DNA of 64,000 nucleotides. It comes from UBA10649 sp965278965 (lineage in GTDB: Bacteria; Actinomycetota; Actinomycetes; S36-B12). Location of the stretch: assembly GCA_965278965.1 (NCBI GenBank), contig OZ257127.1, forward strand, positions 3,596,001-3,660,000, written 5' to 3'. Under the pieces are notes generated by a model, which was not told the DNA's origin, did no database searches, and saw nothing but the letters and a program-made list of their open reading frames with translations. The position numbers were made by a program, and so were the translations under genes. Below are positions 25,010 to 34,066 of this stretch, piece after piece; the stretch's first letter is position 1; every line of letters begins with the position of its first letter.

Positions 25010-27213
25010 GCTCCGATCGTGAGGGTGGGGGTCGTGGGGTCCGTGCTGGGCGCGTCGACCTCGTCGGCCGGCTCTGACGGCGGCCCCTCGATGTCGAGCG
25101 CTGGGATGACGCGGTCGAGCCAGGCCGGCATCCACCACGCCCGATCGCCGAGCAGCTGCATGACGGCGGGCACGAGCAGGAGCCGGACGACGGTCGCGTC
25201 GATGATCACCGCCGCAGCCATTCCGATGCCGATGATCTTCAGGAACACCTGGTCGTCGAAGACGAAGGCCCCGAAGACGACGGTCATGATCAGCGCCGCA
25301 GCGGTGATCACCTTGGCCGTCGAGGCGATGCCGTCCGCGACGGCGAGGCTGGTGTCCTTCGTGCGCAGATACTCCTCGCGGATACGCGAGAGCAGGAACA
25401 CCTCGTAGTCCATGGACAAGCCGAACAGGATCGCGAACATCATCATCGGGATGAACGCGGGGATCGGCGTCGGCGTCGTGATGCCGAAGAGGCTGCCGAA
25501 CCATCCGCCTTGGGCGGCGAACGACACGACGCCGTAGGCGGCGATGATCGAGAGGAGGTTCAGGACCGCCGCCTTGATCGCGACTGGTACGGAGCGGAAC
25601 ACCGCGAGCAGCAGCAGGAACGACAAGCCGATGACGGCGGCGATGAAGATCGGCAGACGTGCGGCGATGCTTGCCGTCTGGTCCGCGTTCGCCGCCGTCA
25701 GTCCGCCGATGCTGACGGTCACGTCCGTCCCGTCGACGGCGGCGGGCACGACTTCCTCCCGCAGGTTCGACAGGAGGTCCGTCGTCGCGTCGTCCTGCGG
25801 GCTGGCAGCGGGCGTCAGCGTGATGACCGCGGCGGTCCCGTCGGCGTTGGGGATGACGGGTGAGACCGCCGCCACGCCCGGAGTCGCCCTGAGGTCGTCG
25901 GCGAGGCCGTCGAGAACCTGCAACGTCTCGGGGTCCCCCTGGTCGGCCACGAGGACGAACGTGCCGTTGGCTCCGGGGCCGAAGCCGTCGGTGAGCAGGT
26001 CGTAGGCCTGACGGGTCGTCGTGCTCGCCGCGTCATTGCCCGCATCCGGGAAGCCGAGCTTGAGCCCGAAGACGGGGAGGATGAGCACGGCGAGGACGGC
26101 GAGCCCGGCCCCACCGGCGATGAGCGGACGGCGCTGCACTGACCTGCTCCAGCCGAACCAGAACCCCTGCCGGCTCCCGGGCTGACGGATGGACCTGCGG
26201 CGCCGGGGTAGTCCGAACCGATCGATGTTCCGGCCGGCGAACCCGATGAGTGCGGGCAGGAGCGTCAGGGTCGCCGCGAGGACGGCGCCGACCGTGATGA
26301 CCGCCGAGATCGCGACTCCCGCCACGTACGGCTGGTTCATCGTCAGCATCCCCAGGAGCGAGATGACGACAGTGACGCCGGCGAAGACCACGGAGCGCCC
26401 GGCAGTCGCCATCGCGATGCTCGCGGCCTTGCGGGGCTCGTGGCCGGAGGCGAGCTCGCTGCGGTAGCGCGTGACGATCAGCAGGGCGTAGTCGATGCCG
26501 ACCCCGAGACCGATCATCATCGCGACCGAGCTGGCCCAGTCGGGCACCGAGACCAGCCGGGCGAGAAGGGTGCCCCCGGCCATGCCGATCCCGACGCCGA
26601 CCAGTGCCGTTGCCAGTGGCAGTCCCATCGCCACCAGCGATCCGAAGGCGACGAACAAGATCACGGCGGCGATGACCAGTCCGGGGATCTCGGAGCCAAG
26701 GCTGCCCGCCTCGGCTGCGCTGATGGCCTGGCCGCCGAGCTCGACATGCACGCCTGCCGCGTTGGCCGCCTCGCTTGCCTCGAGCATCGTGGTCGCGGCC
26801 TCGACCGGGAACCGAGATGCCGGGACGTCGAGCTGGACGACGGCGAACCCGACGTGTCCGTCGGCGTTGACCTGAGCCGCACCCTCGGGTTGCCACGGCG
26901 CCGTGACGCCCGTGACGTGCGGGAGACCCGCGAGCTGGTCGAGCATCGGCTCGACGACCCGGCGGACCTGTGGCGAGGTGACGCCGCGAGCGTCGTCGAT
27001 GACGACGGTAACGGTGTCGCCCGACGCAGCCGGGAAGCGCTGCGTCAGCAGCTCGGCGGCGGCGGTCGACTCGGTGCCGGGGGCGAGGTAGTCCTGGCGG
27101 GTCTGGCCCCCGAAGGCCATCGCCGCGACGTTGAACGCCACGAGGGCGACGATCCAGGCGGCCACGACGACGAGTCGGTGCCGGAATGACCATGAGGCGA
27201 TCTTCCGCAGCAT
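25006..27213 (-). CDS. MmpL/RND-family transporter
   Basis: A 735-residue exporter with two homologous halves, each one helix, a large extracellular loop and five or so further helices. IGLGVGIDYALLIVTRYRSEL in the first half and ILFGLSMDYEVFLLSRIREEYL in the second are the paired Asp-Tyr motifs of proton-driven MMPL transporters. ATG 27213 is preceded by AGCAGGA, and the frame upstream of it is not conserved. YdfJ-like members export lipids or drugs; the cargo here is unknown. It heads a coupled operon with two small membrane proteins. The next genes upstream are a short ORF and a SARP regulator. Confidence 0.92.
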   Translation of the reverse strand: MLRKIASWSFRHRLVVVAAWIVALVAFNVAAMAFGGQTRQDYLAPGTESTAAAELLTQRFPAASGDTVTVVIDDARGVTSPQVRRVVEPMLDQLAGLPHVTGVTAPWQPEGAAQVNADGHVGFAVVQLDVPASRFPVEAATTMLEASEAANAAGVHVELGGQAISAAEAGSLGSEIPGLVIAAVILFVAFGSLVAMGLPLATALVGVGIGMAGGTLLARLVSVPDWASSVAMMIGLGVGIDYALLIVTRYRSELASGHEPRKAASIAMATAGRSVVFAGVTVVISLLGMLTMNQPYVAGVAISAVITVGAVLAATLTLLPALIGFAGRNIDRFGLPRRRRSIRQPGSRQGFWFGWSRSVQRRPLIAGGAGLAVLAVLILPVFGLKLGFPDAGNDAASTTTRQAYDLLTDGFGPGANGTFVLVADQGDPETLQVLDGLADDLRATPGVAAVSPVIPNADGTAAVITLTPAASPQDDATTDLLSNLREEVVPAAVDGTDVTVSIGGLTAANADQTASIAARLPIFIAAVIGLSFLLLLAVFRSVPVAIKAAVLNLLSIIAAYGVVSFAAQGGWFGSLFGITTPTPIPAFIPMMMFAILFGLSMDYEVFLLSRIREEYLRTKDTSLAVADGIASTAKVITAAALIMTVVFGAFVFDDQVFLKIIGIGMAAAVIIDATVVRLLLVPAVMQLLGDRAWWMPAWLDRVIPALDIEGPPSEPADEVDAPSTDPTTPTLTIGA

Positions 27214-27361
27214 GATGTCCTGCTTTCGGCTGAGAGGGCGCTGGCCGCCCTCGCTCACTGCAGATGCTGGGCAGCCGCGCTGACGCCGGTCTGACACCGC
27301 GCGCACGCAGAAGACGGACCGGCGTCAGCGGCGCGTCAGCGTTCGGCTGCATCGTGGAGGC

Positions 27362-27676
27362 ATGGATCACGACCTTGATGATGTGGTGCGACGCACGATC
27401 GGCGGCGACGCCTCCGCGCGTGCGAGGCTCGACGCGCTCGCCGACGAGGGGCGCGAGCCGATCGCCATGGCACTCGTCGCCGTTCTGCTCGGGGACACCG
27501 ATCGCCTCGAGCCAGCGGCCCAGGCGGCGACCTCGACCCGTGACCGGCAGATCGTCGCGATCGCGTCGGCGCACCTGTCCGGTGACCGCGAGCTCGTCGG
27601 GGCGTTGGCCCGCGACCACCTCGTCGACTACCCGGACAGCCTCATCGTCGCGTGGCTGGTCGGGCGCGAGGTCTAG
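27362..27676 (+). CDS. Small hypothetical protein
   Basis: A 104-residue, acidic, mostly helical protein (DDVVRRTIGGDASARARLDAL) with no recognised family. CATCGT ends 6 bases before the ATG, which would fit a weak leaderless promoter. GGAGG is present but only one base from the ATG. It diverges from mmpL, and its stop overlaps that of the SARP gene by 4 bases. Codon choice looks normal for the region. It may relate to the SARP protein, as the helical make-up resembles TPR-type partners, but this is only a guess. Confidence 0.5.
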   Translation: MDHDLDDVVRRTIGGDASARARLDALADEGREPIAMALVAVLLGDTDRLEPAAQAATSTRDRQIVAIASAHLSGDRELVGALARDHLVDYPDSLIVAWLVGREV

Positions 27677-30600
27677 TCGGTCGGCGGGAGGAGTGCCCGA
27701 GCCACCGCGGCGTCGATGCGGTCGACCGACGCGACGCGGTGGGTGGCGGACGGGGCGAGCTCGTCGGCCTCGGCGAGGAACCGCTGTGCCGTTGCCCCGT
27801 CGCCGGCGCGTGCGCTGGCCCGGGCGAGGGCGTCGAGGCACAGGACCTGAATCTCGACGTTGCTGTCCGTCCGGGCCGAGTCGAGCAACGTGGCGAGGCG
27901 CTGCGTCGAGACCGCGTTGGTGGCCTCGTCGGGGAGGGTGGCCAACAGGCACGTCGCGAGGGCCGCGTCCTCGCCCCCGCCCGACGCGGCGAACCACGCA
28001 CCGACGGCGGAGAGCACGGCGCGCGCCTGCGCGGGCTCGTCGAGACGGATCAGGACGCGGCCGAGCTGGACCTGCGCCAGTGCCACGACCCGCATGAGCC
28101 CGACCGCCTGCGCGCTGTCGATCGCCGCCTGGAGAGTGGCCGCAGCGTCGGCGAGCTGACCCGCGAGCTGCTGGACGCGTCCGAGCGCGACTAGGTGGTA
28201 CGCCTCGGTCGCCAGCAGCTCGGTCTGCTGTGCCGCCTGAGCGGCTCGGCTGAGATGTGCTGTTGCTCGGGCGACGTCGCCCTCGGCCAGGGCGAGTTGG
28301 CCGAGGATCGACTCGAAGTGGCTCACGAGCCACCCATCGCCGACCTGCGGGTGAAGTGTGATGCCCTCGGTTGCAGCGTCGTGGGCGAGTGCCGCGTCGC
28401 CGGAGACCAGGCCGCTGTAGCCCAGGAGCATGCATGAGACACCGGTCTCCCACGCAGTCGCATGATCGCCGGCGTCCGCCCGCCACTGCCGGAGCATCGC
28501 GATGGCATCGCCGGGCTGCCCTGCCTGGAGGAGCACGAATGCGAGCGGGAGTCGGCTCTCCGCGATAGCGGTCGCGCTCTGGCTCAGCTCGGCTGCGGCG
28601 ACCGCGTCCTCGCCCGCCGTCCGGGCGAGCGCGAGGTCCGCACCCGCCTCGTTCCAGGTGATCTGCGACAGCGCGATCGCCCGGTCGGCGGGGGAGGCGA
28701 AAGCCTCGGCAGCCACGAGAACCGCGCGCGTTCGTTCCGCGGCGACGTGAGCCTCGCCGAGGATGATCCATCCCCAGCCGAACCCTCGGGTGATCCGCAG
28801 GCCCAGGGTCGGATCGTTCGACGCGGACCAGGCCAGCGCCGCATCGATGTTGGCGCGCTCTGTCCGGGCGAAGACCAGGTGCGGCACCTGCCGCGGGCCG
28901 CGCTCGTCCCGGCGTGCGTCGTCCGCGCGGTCGGCGAACCAGGCCGCGTGTGCGGCGCGGGCCGTGGTAGTCATCCCCGCGTCGGCCACGCGATCCGCCG
29001 TGAACGCGCGCACGCTGTTCAGCAGCCGGTACCGGACGCTGCCCTCGGCACCGACCTCGACGGCGACGAGAGAACGATCCGCGAGCCGTCCAAGGGCGTC
29101 GACGGCCGCTGGCCCGGGCACACCAAGAGCGTCGGTAACGGCCTCGACGCCGGCGAGCGGTGCGCCGTCCGTGAAACAGCCGACGGCCCACAGCACCTGC
29201 TTCTCGTCGGGGAACAGGAGGTCGTAGCTCCAGGCGATAGCCGTGCTGAGGGCTCGGTGGCGCTCGGGGCGCCGCGCGCTCGGATCGTTCAGCAGGCTGA
29301 ACCGGTCGTCGAGGCGGCGGGCGATCTCCTGGACCGAGAGTGCCTTCGTGCGGGCGGCAGCGAGCTCGATAGCCAACGGAAGCCCGTCGAGCGATCGGCA
29401 CAGGCTCTCCACGACGACCGCGGCATCGGGATCGAGGGTGAAGGAGCGACGACGCTCGACGGAGCGCTGCGTGAACAGCTCGATCGACGCCTCGATCGGA
29501 AGCGGCGCAAGCACCAGAACGGTCTCGCCGTCGAGATCGAGGGGGACCTGGCTCGTTGCGAGGATGGAGATGCCGGGGACACGGTCCAGGAGCGTGGACG
29601 TGAGCTCGGCGACAGCCTCGACGAGGTGCTCGCAGTTGTCCAGCACGACAACGCTCGTCGTGGCGAGCAGCCGGTCGACGATCATCGGCACCGTGGCGCC
29701 GTTGAGGCCGAGGGCGTCGCCGACGACGGAGGGCAGCTGGGACGGGGAGTGCGCGGCCTCGAGCCGGACGAGCCAGGCGTCGGTTGTCTCGCCGACGCGG
29801 GCGGCCTCGGTTGCCAGCCGCGTCTTTCCGACGCCCGCCGGCCCAACGATGGTGACAAGACGCTGTACCGACAAGAGGTCGGTCACTGATGCCAGCTCGT
29901 CGTCCCGACCGACGAGCTGGGACATCAGGCTCGGCACGTTCCCGCGCCGGGGGACCGGAGCGCCGGCGACCGTTCGTTTGACGGGGTCCAACACCGGGTC
30001 CTGCTGGAGAACCCGCTGCTCCAGCGCGGCCAGCCGCGGACCGGGGCTCAGCCCGAGCTCGGTGTCGAGCAGGTCGCGGATGCGGCGGTAGGCATCGAGC
30101 GCGTCTGCTTGGCGCTGCGCGCGGTACAGCGCCCAGATCAGGAGCTCCCACAGGCGTTCCCGAAGGGGATGCTGGCGGACGAGGTCCTCGAGCTCGCCGA
30201 TCGCAGCTCCCGGGGCCGCGATCTCGATCGCGGCCCCCAGCTTGCACTCCAGCAGCGCAAGACGTGCCTCGTCGAGCCGGGCGCGGTACGGCTGGAGCCA
30301 CGCACCGTCACCGGCCTCCGACAGGACGTCGCCGTGGAAGTGACCGAGGGCGTCGACCGCTGTGGCGAAGGCGGTCCGATGATCGTCGCCGGTCATCGCG
30401 CGTTCTGCGACCTCCAGGAGAGCGAGCACATCGATCGCGTCGACTGCGCGCGGATCCACGTCGAGGGTGTACCCGGTCCGCGATCCCAGGATCGGGACGG
30501 ACGCTCCGAGCGCGCGGCGCAGGATCGACACCTTGGACTGCAGGGTGTTGCGCGCTGCTGCGTCGTCTCCCCACAGGTCGTCGATCAGCCGGTCGGTGCG

Positions 30601-30723
30601 AACCTCGACCCCGGCGTCCAGCGCGAGGCGGACGAGCAGCTCGGTCGGCTTGCCCGGCGGGACGCGGCACTGGGCCTCATCAACGGTCACGAGCACAGGT
30701 CCAAGGACCGAGATCGTGATCAC
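27673..30723 (-). CDS. AfsR/SARP-family transcriptional regulator with NTPase and helical repeats
   Basis: A large (1016-residue) signal-integrating activator. The N-terminal winged-helix DNA-binding domain (ISVLGPVLV ... SKVSILRRALG, about 1-95) is followed by a bacterial transcriptional activation domain to about 250. An STAND-type NTPase domain comes next, with Walker A IVGPAGVGKTRLATEA, Walker B VVVLDNCEHL and the GLPLAIELAAARTKAL block. A TPR-like helical region makes up the C-terminal 400 residues. GTG 30723 is chosen because TAGCAT lies 6 bases upstream and the protein then begins ITISVLGP; GTG 30729 is the alternative. No biosynthetic gene cluster adjoins it, so the target is open. 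Confidence 0.9.
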   Translation of the reverse strand: MITISVLGPVLVTVDEAQCRVPPGKPTELLVRLALDAGVEVRTDRLIDDLWGDDAAARNTLQSKVSILRRALGASVPILGSRTGYTLDVDPRAVDAIDVLALLEVAERAMTGDDHRTAFATAVDALGHFHGDVLSEAGDGAWLQPYRARLDEARLALLECKLGAAIEIAAPGAAIGELEDLVRQHPLRERLWELLIWALYRAQRQADALDAYRRIRDLLDTELGLSPGPRLAALEQRVLQQDPVLDPVKRTVAGAPVPRRGNVPSLMSQLVGRDDELASVTDLLSVQRLVTIVGPAGVGKTRLATEAARVGETTDAWLVRLEAAHSPSQLPSVVGDALGLNGATVPMIVDRLLATTSVVVLDNCEHLVEAVAELTSTLLDRVPGISILATSQVPLDLDGETVLVLAPLPIEASIELFTQRSVERRRSFTLDPDAAVVVESLCRSLDGLPLAIELAAARTKALSVQEIARRLDDRFSLLNDPSARRPERHRALSTAIAWSYDLLFPDEKQVLWAVGCFTDGAPLAGVEAVTDALGVPGPAAVDALGRLADRSLVAVEVGAEGSVRYRLLNSVRAFTADRVADAGMTTTARAAHAAWFADRADDARRDERGPRQVPHLVFARTERANIDAALAWSASNDPTLGLRITRGFGWGWIILGEAHVAAERTRAVLVAAEAFASPADRAIALSQITWNEAGADLALARTAGEDAVAAAELSQSATAIAESRLPLAFVLLQAGQPGDAIAMLRQWRADAGDHATAWETGVSCMLLGYSGLVSGDAALAHDAATEGITLHPQVGDGWLVSHFESILGQLALAEGDVARATAHLSRAAQAAQQTELLATEAYHLVALGRVQQLAGQLADAAATLQAAIDSAQAVGLMRVVALAQVQLGRVLIRLDEPAQARAVLSAVGAWFAASGGGEDAALATCLLATLPDEATNAVSTQRLATLLDSARTDSNVEIQVLCLDALARASARAGDGATAQRFLAEADELAPSATHRVASVDRIDAAVARALLPPTD

Positions 30724-30729
30724 CGGCAC

Positions 30730-30735
30730 ATGCTA
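30730..30735 (-). promoter_or_regulatory. Probable -10 element (TAGCAT) for the SARP gene
   Basis: On the minus strand TAGCAT is followed by 6 bases and GTG 30723, the leaderless spacing seen elsewhere in this window. It helps to choose that start over GTG 30729. Confidence 0.45.
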
Positions 30736-30789
30736 GGAGAACGGCGGCCCAGCCGTGCGGGAGCGGCCGCCGGGTGGGACGATCCCGCA

Positions 30790-31155
30790 ATGACGACGAT
30801 CGATCCGACGGTCCCGCCGAGCGGTACCGGGTGCGTGGAGTGCGACGAGGCCGGCTCGTGGTGGGTGCACCTGCGGCGATGTGCCGAGTGCGGGCACGTC
30901 GGCTGCTGCGACTCCTCGCTGAACCGGCACGCGACCGCCCACTTCCGAGCCACAGGTCATCCGGTCATCGCGTCGTTCGAGCCCGGTGAGGACTGGTTCT
31001 GGGACTTCGCGGCCGAGGACGTCGTGGACGGCGCGGAGCTCGCGCCGCCGACCAGCCATCCGGTCGACCAGCCCGTGCCCGGCCCGGCGGGCCGAGTCCC
31101 CCGCGACTGGATGGCTCAGCTCGACGCACGCGACGCCGCCGAGCAGAACGGCTGA
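30790..31155 (+). CDS. UBP-type zinc-finger protein
   Basis: A 121-residue protein built around a ZnF-UBP domain. It has CVECDEAGSWWVHLRRCAECGHVGCCD (given as consecutive blocks) followed by SLNRHATAHFRATGHPVIASFEPGEDW, with the Cys and His ligands in the expected order. In eukaryotes this fold binds the ubiquitin C-terminus. Actinobacterial stand-alone copies are common and uncharacterised. It diverges from the SARP gene across about 66 bases. Confidence 0.88.
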   Translation: MTTIDPTVPPSGTGCVECDEAGSWWVHLRRCAECGHVGCCDSSLNRHATAHFRATGHPVIASFEPGEDWFWDFAAEDVVDGAELAPPTSHPVDQPVPGPAGRVPRDWMAQLDARDAAEQNG

Positions 31156-31235
31156 GACTCCGCCACGGGGGTGGCCGCCGGGTGACTGGGAGGGACGGCC
31201 CCCACGATGTCCGGCCGTCGTGGGAGTCTGGCGGA

Positions 31236-31823
31236 ATGGCGACCACACCCGAGCCTGACCTCCTTGTCCTTGCCGACGCCGCGGCCTGGCGCGCCTGGCT
31301 GGACGCGAACGAGGACACGTCCGAGGGTGTGTGGCTCCTGCTGGCGAAGAAGGGGACGACGGACCCGACCGCGCTCACCTACGCGGAGGCGCTGGATGAG
31401 GCGTTGTGCAGCGGCTGGATCGACGGTCAGCGGCGCAGCCACGACGCGGCCACCTTCAGCCAGCGGTACACGCCGCGTCGCAAGGCCTCCCTGTGGTCGC
31501 AGCGGAACATCGGTCTCGTGGAGCAGTTCGTCGCCGACGGCCGGATGCGACCGCGGGGACAAGCCGAGATCGACCGGGCGAAGGGCGATGGCCGGTGGGA
31601 GCGCGCCTATGCCGGGCCGGCATCGATCCAGGTCCCCGACGACCTCGAGGCGGCCCTGGCCGCGTCGGCGACGGCTCGGGCCACCTTCGAGGGGCTCAAC
31701 AGCCAGAACCGCTTCGCCGTCCTGCACCGCATCGTCACCGCGGCGAGCGCGACGTCCCGGGCGAACCGGCTGGCCAAGCTCGTCGGGATGCTCGAGCGGG
31801 GCGAGAAGCCCTACCCGCAGTGA
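31236..31823 (+). CDS. YdeI/OmpD-associated family protein
   Basis: A 195-residue cytoplasmic protein. AAWRAWLDANEDTSEGVWLLLAKKG, EALDEALCSGWIDGQRR and SQRYTPRRKASLWSQRN are the successive conserved blocks of the YdeI/OmpD-associated (DUF1801-related) family. Members have been linked to stress or bacteriocin resistance, but the biochemical role is unknown. ATG 31236 starts the conserved part; the frame is open further upstream without homology. Confidence 0.86.
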   Translation: MATTPEPDLLVLADAAAWRAWLDANEDTSEGVWLLLAKKGTTDPTALTYAEALDEALCSGWIDGQRRSHDAATFSQRYTPRRKASLWSQRNIGLVEQFVADGRMRPRGQAEIDRAKGDGRWERAYAGPASIQVPDDLEAALAASATARATFEGLNSQNRFAVLHRIVTAASATSRANRLAKLVGMLERGEKPYPQ

Positions 31824-31870
31824 CCGCCGGCTGGGGCCGGACCCAGTGGCTTGTCGCCGGGCCGTCCCGA

Positions 31871-31876
31871 TAACGT
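31871..31876 (+). promoter_or_regulatory. Probable -10 element (TAACGT) for the YqhA-family gene
   Basis: TAACGT is followed by 6 bases and the GTG start, with no Shine-Dalgarno, the leaderless arrangement. Confidence 0.5.
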
Positions 31877-31882
31877 GGCTGG

Positions 31883-32545
31883 GTGGCCACGCCTTCTGAC
31901 GGACCTCAGCTGACCGCTCGACCCGACCGCACCGCGTCGAACACGCTCGCGGGCCTCATCTTCGCCAGCCGCTGGCTCCAGGCACCGCTGTACATCGGCC
32001 TGATCGTCGCGCAGCTCGTCTACGTGATCGTGTTCGGGTTCGACCTCGTGCACCTCATGCAGGAGGTGTGGCTGGGGATCACCGACCCCGGGATGCACCC
32101 GATGGACGAGGCGACGATCATGCTCGCGGTCCTGGGCCTGATCGATGTCGTCATGATCGCGAACCTGCTGATCATGGTGATCATCGGCGGCTACGAGATC
32201 TTCGTCTCCCGGATCAAGATCTCCGGCCACCCTGACGAGCCGGACTGGCTGTCGCACGTCAATGCAAACCTGCTCAAGGTCAAGCTGGCAATCTCGATCA
32301 TCTCGATCTCGTCGATCCATCTCCTGGCGACGTTCATCGAGATCGGCAACCTCCCGCCGTCCGGCTCGATCAACGGCCAGGTCGAGGGCGGCAGCTACAC
32401 GCTCACGGGCGTGATCATGCAGGTGGTCATCCACCTCGCGTTCGTGCTGTCGGCGATCGCTCTCGCCTGGATCGACCGGATGGGTCACCGGAACGACAGC
32501 GGCCGACGGGTTTCAGCAGGACCGGCCGACCAGCTCGTCCACTAG
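31883..32545 (+). CDS. UPF0114 / YqhA-family membrane protein (TIGR00645)
   Basis: A 220-residue protein with three or four membrane helices. FASRWLQAPLYIGLIVAQLVY, LGLIDVVMIANLLIMVIIGGYE and SSIHLLATFIEIGNL are the signature segments of the YqhA family. The conserved acidic SHVNANLLKVKLA loop lies between helices. Function is unknown. It converges with an aldo/keto reductase gene 18 bases away. Confidence 0.9.
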   Translation: MATPSDGPQLTARPDRTASNTLAGLIFASRWLQAPLYIGLIVAQLVYVIVFGFDLVHLMQEVWLGITDPGMHPMDEATIMLAVLGLIDVVMIANLLIMVIIGGYEIFVSRIKISGHPDEPDWLSHVNANLLKVKLAISIISISSIHLLATFIEIGNLPPSGSINGQVEGGSYTLTGVIMQVVIHLAFVLSAIALAWIDRMGHRNDSGRRVSAGPADQLVH

Positions 32546-32563
32546 TCCCGCCGGTCCTCCGCG

Positions 32564-33541
32564 CTACAGGCCGACCGACGACATACGGTCTTCCTCGTAC
32601 CGCGTGCCGACGGGCGGCTCGATCGCCGTGAGGCGGGCGAGCTGGTCTGCCGTCAGCACGACGCCGTCGGCGGCGGCGTTCTCCTCCAGCCGCGAGACCC
32701 GCTTCGTGCCGGGGATAACGGCGATGTCGTCACCGCGGGAGAGCAGCCACGCGAGGGCGACCTGTGCCGCTGTGGCGCCGGCCTCGGCCGCCACCGCTTC
32801 GACCACGTCGACGATCGCGATGTTCTGCTCGACCGCACCTTCGACGAAGCGTGGGTTGGTCTTTCGGAAGTCGCCGTCGGCGATGTCCGCCGCCGACCGG
32901 ATCGTGCCGGTGAGGAATCCGCGGCCCAGCGGGGAGTAGGCGACGAACCCGATGCCCAACTCCCGGACCGCCGGCAGGATCTCGGCCTCGACGTCGCGTG
33001 TCCAGAGCGAGTACTCGGTCTGCAGGGCGGCCACCGGGTGGACGGCGTGCGCCCGTCGGATGGTGGCGACTCCCGCCTCGGACAGGCCGACGTGGCGGAT
33101 CTTTCCCTCGCGGACGAGATCGGCGAGCGTCCCCATCGTGTCCTCGATCGGTGTCGATGTGTCGACCCGGTGCTGGTAGTACAGGTCGATGTGGTCCGTT
33201 TGCAGGCGGCCGAGCGAGCCCTCGACCGCCAGCCGGATGTTCTGCGGCGTCGAGTCCTTCGCGTACGGGGTGCCGGTGACGTGCGAGTAGTTGCCGAACT
33301 TCGTCGCCAGCACGACCTCATCACGGCGGCCGGCGATCGCTCGTCCGACGAGCTCCTCGTTCGTGAACGGACCGTAGATCTCGGCCGTGTCGATGAGCGT
33401 GACGCCCAGATCGAGCGCTCGCCTGATCGTCCGGATCGACTCGGCGTCGTCGCTGCCCGCGCCGGCGTAGTAGGCGGACATCCCCATCGTGCCCAGGCCG
33501 ATTCGGCTGACGTCGAGGGTGCCGAGGCCGATGTGTCTCAT
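32564..33541 (-). CDS. Aldo/keto reductase
   Basis: A 325-residue NADPH-dependent TIM-barrel oxidoreductase. The catalytic tetrad is visible: Asp and Tyr in LIDTAEIYGPFTNEEL, Lys in VVLATKFG and His in DLYYQHRVD. GTKRVSRLEENAAA near the C-terminus contacts the NADP phosphate. This is the AKR13-like group of general aldehyde or ketone reductases; the substrate is unknown. The ATG is preceded by a leaderless-type -10. Confidence 0.94.
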   Translation of the reverse strand: MRHIGLGTLDVSRIGLGTMGMSAYYAGAGSDDAESIRTIRRALDLGVTLIDTAEIYGPFTNEELVGRAIAGRRDEVVLATKFGNYSHVTGTPYAKDSTPQNIRLAVEGSLGRLQTDHIDLYYQHRVDTSTPIEDTMGTLADLVREGKIRHVGLSEAGVATIRRAHAVHPVAALQTEYSLWTRDVEAEILPAVRELGIGFVAYSPLGRGFLTGTIRSAADIADGDFRKTNPRFVEGAVEQNIAIVDVVEAVAAEAGATAAQVALAWLLSRGDDIAVIPGTKRVSRLEENAAADGVVLTADQLARLTAIEPPVGTRYEEDRMSSVGL

Positions 33542-33547
33542 CCCGCA

Positions 33548-33553
33548 ACAGTA
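33548..33553 (-). promoter_or_regulatory. Probable -10 element (TACTGT) for the aldo/keto reductase gene
   Basis: TACTGT on the minus strand lies 6 bases before ATG 33541, without a Shine-Dalgarno. Confidence 0.45.
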
Positions 33554-33579
33554 GGCGGGAGTCGGGCGGCAGGCGGGAG

Positions 33580-33885
33580 CTAGGTGATCAGGCCGAGCTC
33601 GATTCCGGGGCGGACGGGAGAAGTTCGATGAGGAGTGCCGAGTTTGTCGAATGCCCGGCTCAGATACGTCTTGGCCGTCGTCTCGATGATGTGAAGGGCC
33701 TGCCCGATCGCGGCGTTGGTCCGCCCTTTGGCCGCCGGCTGCAGCACAGCCACCTCCTGAGCCGACGGCGAGAGGGTCGACGACCGATTGTGCGCGCGAC
33801 CGAGCAGGGCGGTCTGGGCCGGCGGCGCGAGGACAGTCTCGCCGCGGGCGGCCGAACGCACCGCGTCGGTGAGAGCGTCGTCCGA
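33580..33885 (-). pseudogene. Remnant of a NarL/LuxR-type response regulator (C-terminal part only)
   Basis: The frame translates to LTDAVRSAARGETVLAPPAQ, then LSPSAQEVAVLQPAAKGRTN, AAIGQALHIIETTAKTYLSRA and FDKLGTPHRT. This matches the end of a receiver domain, the linker and the LuxR helix-turn-helix of NarL-type regulators. The receiver core with its phosphoacceptor Asp is absent, since the frame upstream of about 33885 shows no homology. Conserved residues are also lost, for example VLQPAAKG for the usual VL.LvA.G and TTAKTY for the usual TVKTH. No partner kinase is adjacent. It is probably a decaying fragment. Confidence 0.6.
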
Positions 33886-34066
33886 TCGGAGGACACGAGA
33901 GGTCGACGCGCTCGGTGCCCGGTGGTGACCGGACGGAGTGTGGGACTGGCGGGCGGCTGGAGCCAGTCGGGTGTGCTCAGCCGCCCGCCAGTCCCGCAAA
34001 GCGGGACAAACGTCAGGGAGGGGGTGTGGGTTGGCGCGGGGTCGAGGCAGCCGGAATGCTGGCGGC

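Noticed and set aside
26033..30301. A 1422-codon open frame on the minus strand across mmpL and the SARP gene
   Set aside because: It runs in another frame through two clear coding genes, is extremely Arg/Pro/Ala-rich and has no domain. Long shadow frames are expected at this GC content.
27673..30723. SARP regulator as a sign of an antibiotic gene cluster in the window
   Set aside because: No polyketide, peptide synthetase or tailoring gene set lies near it.
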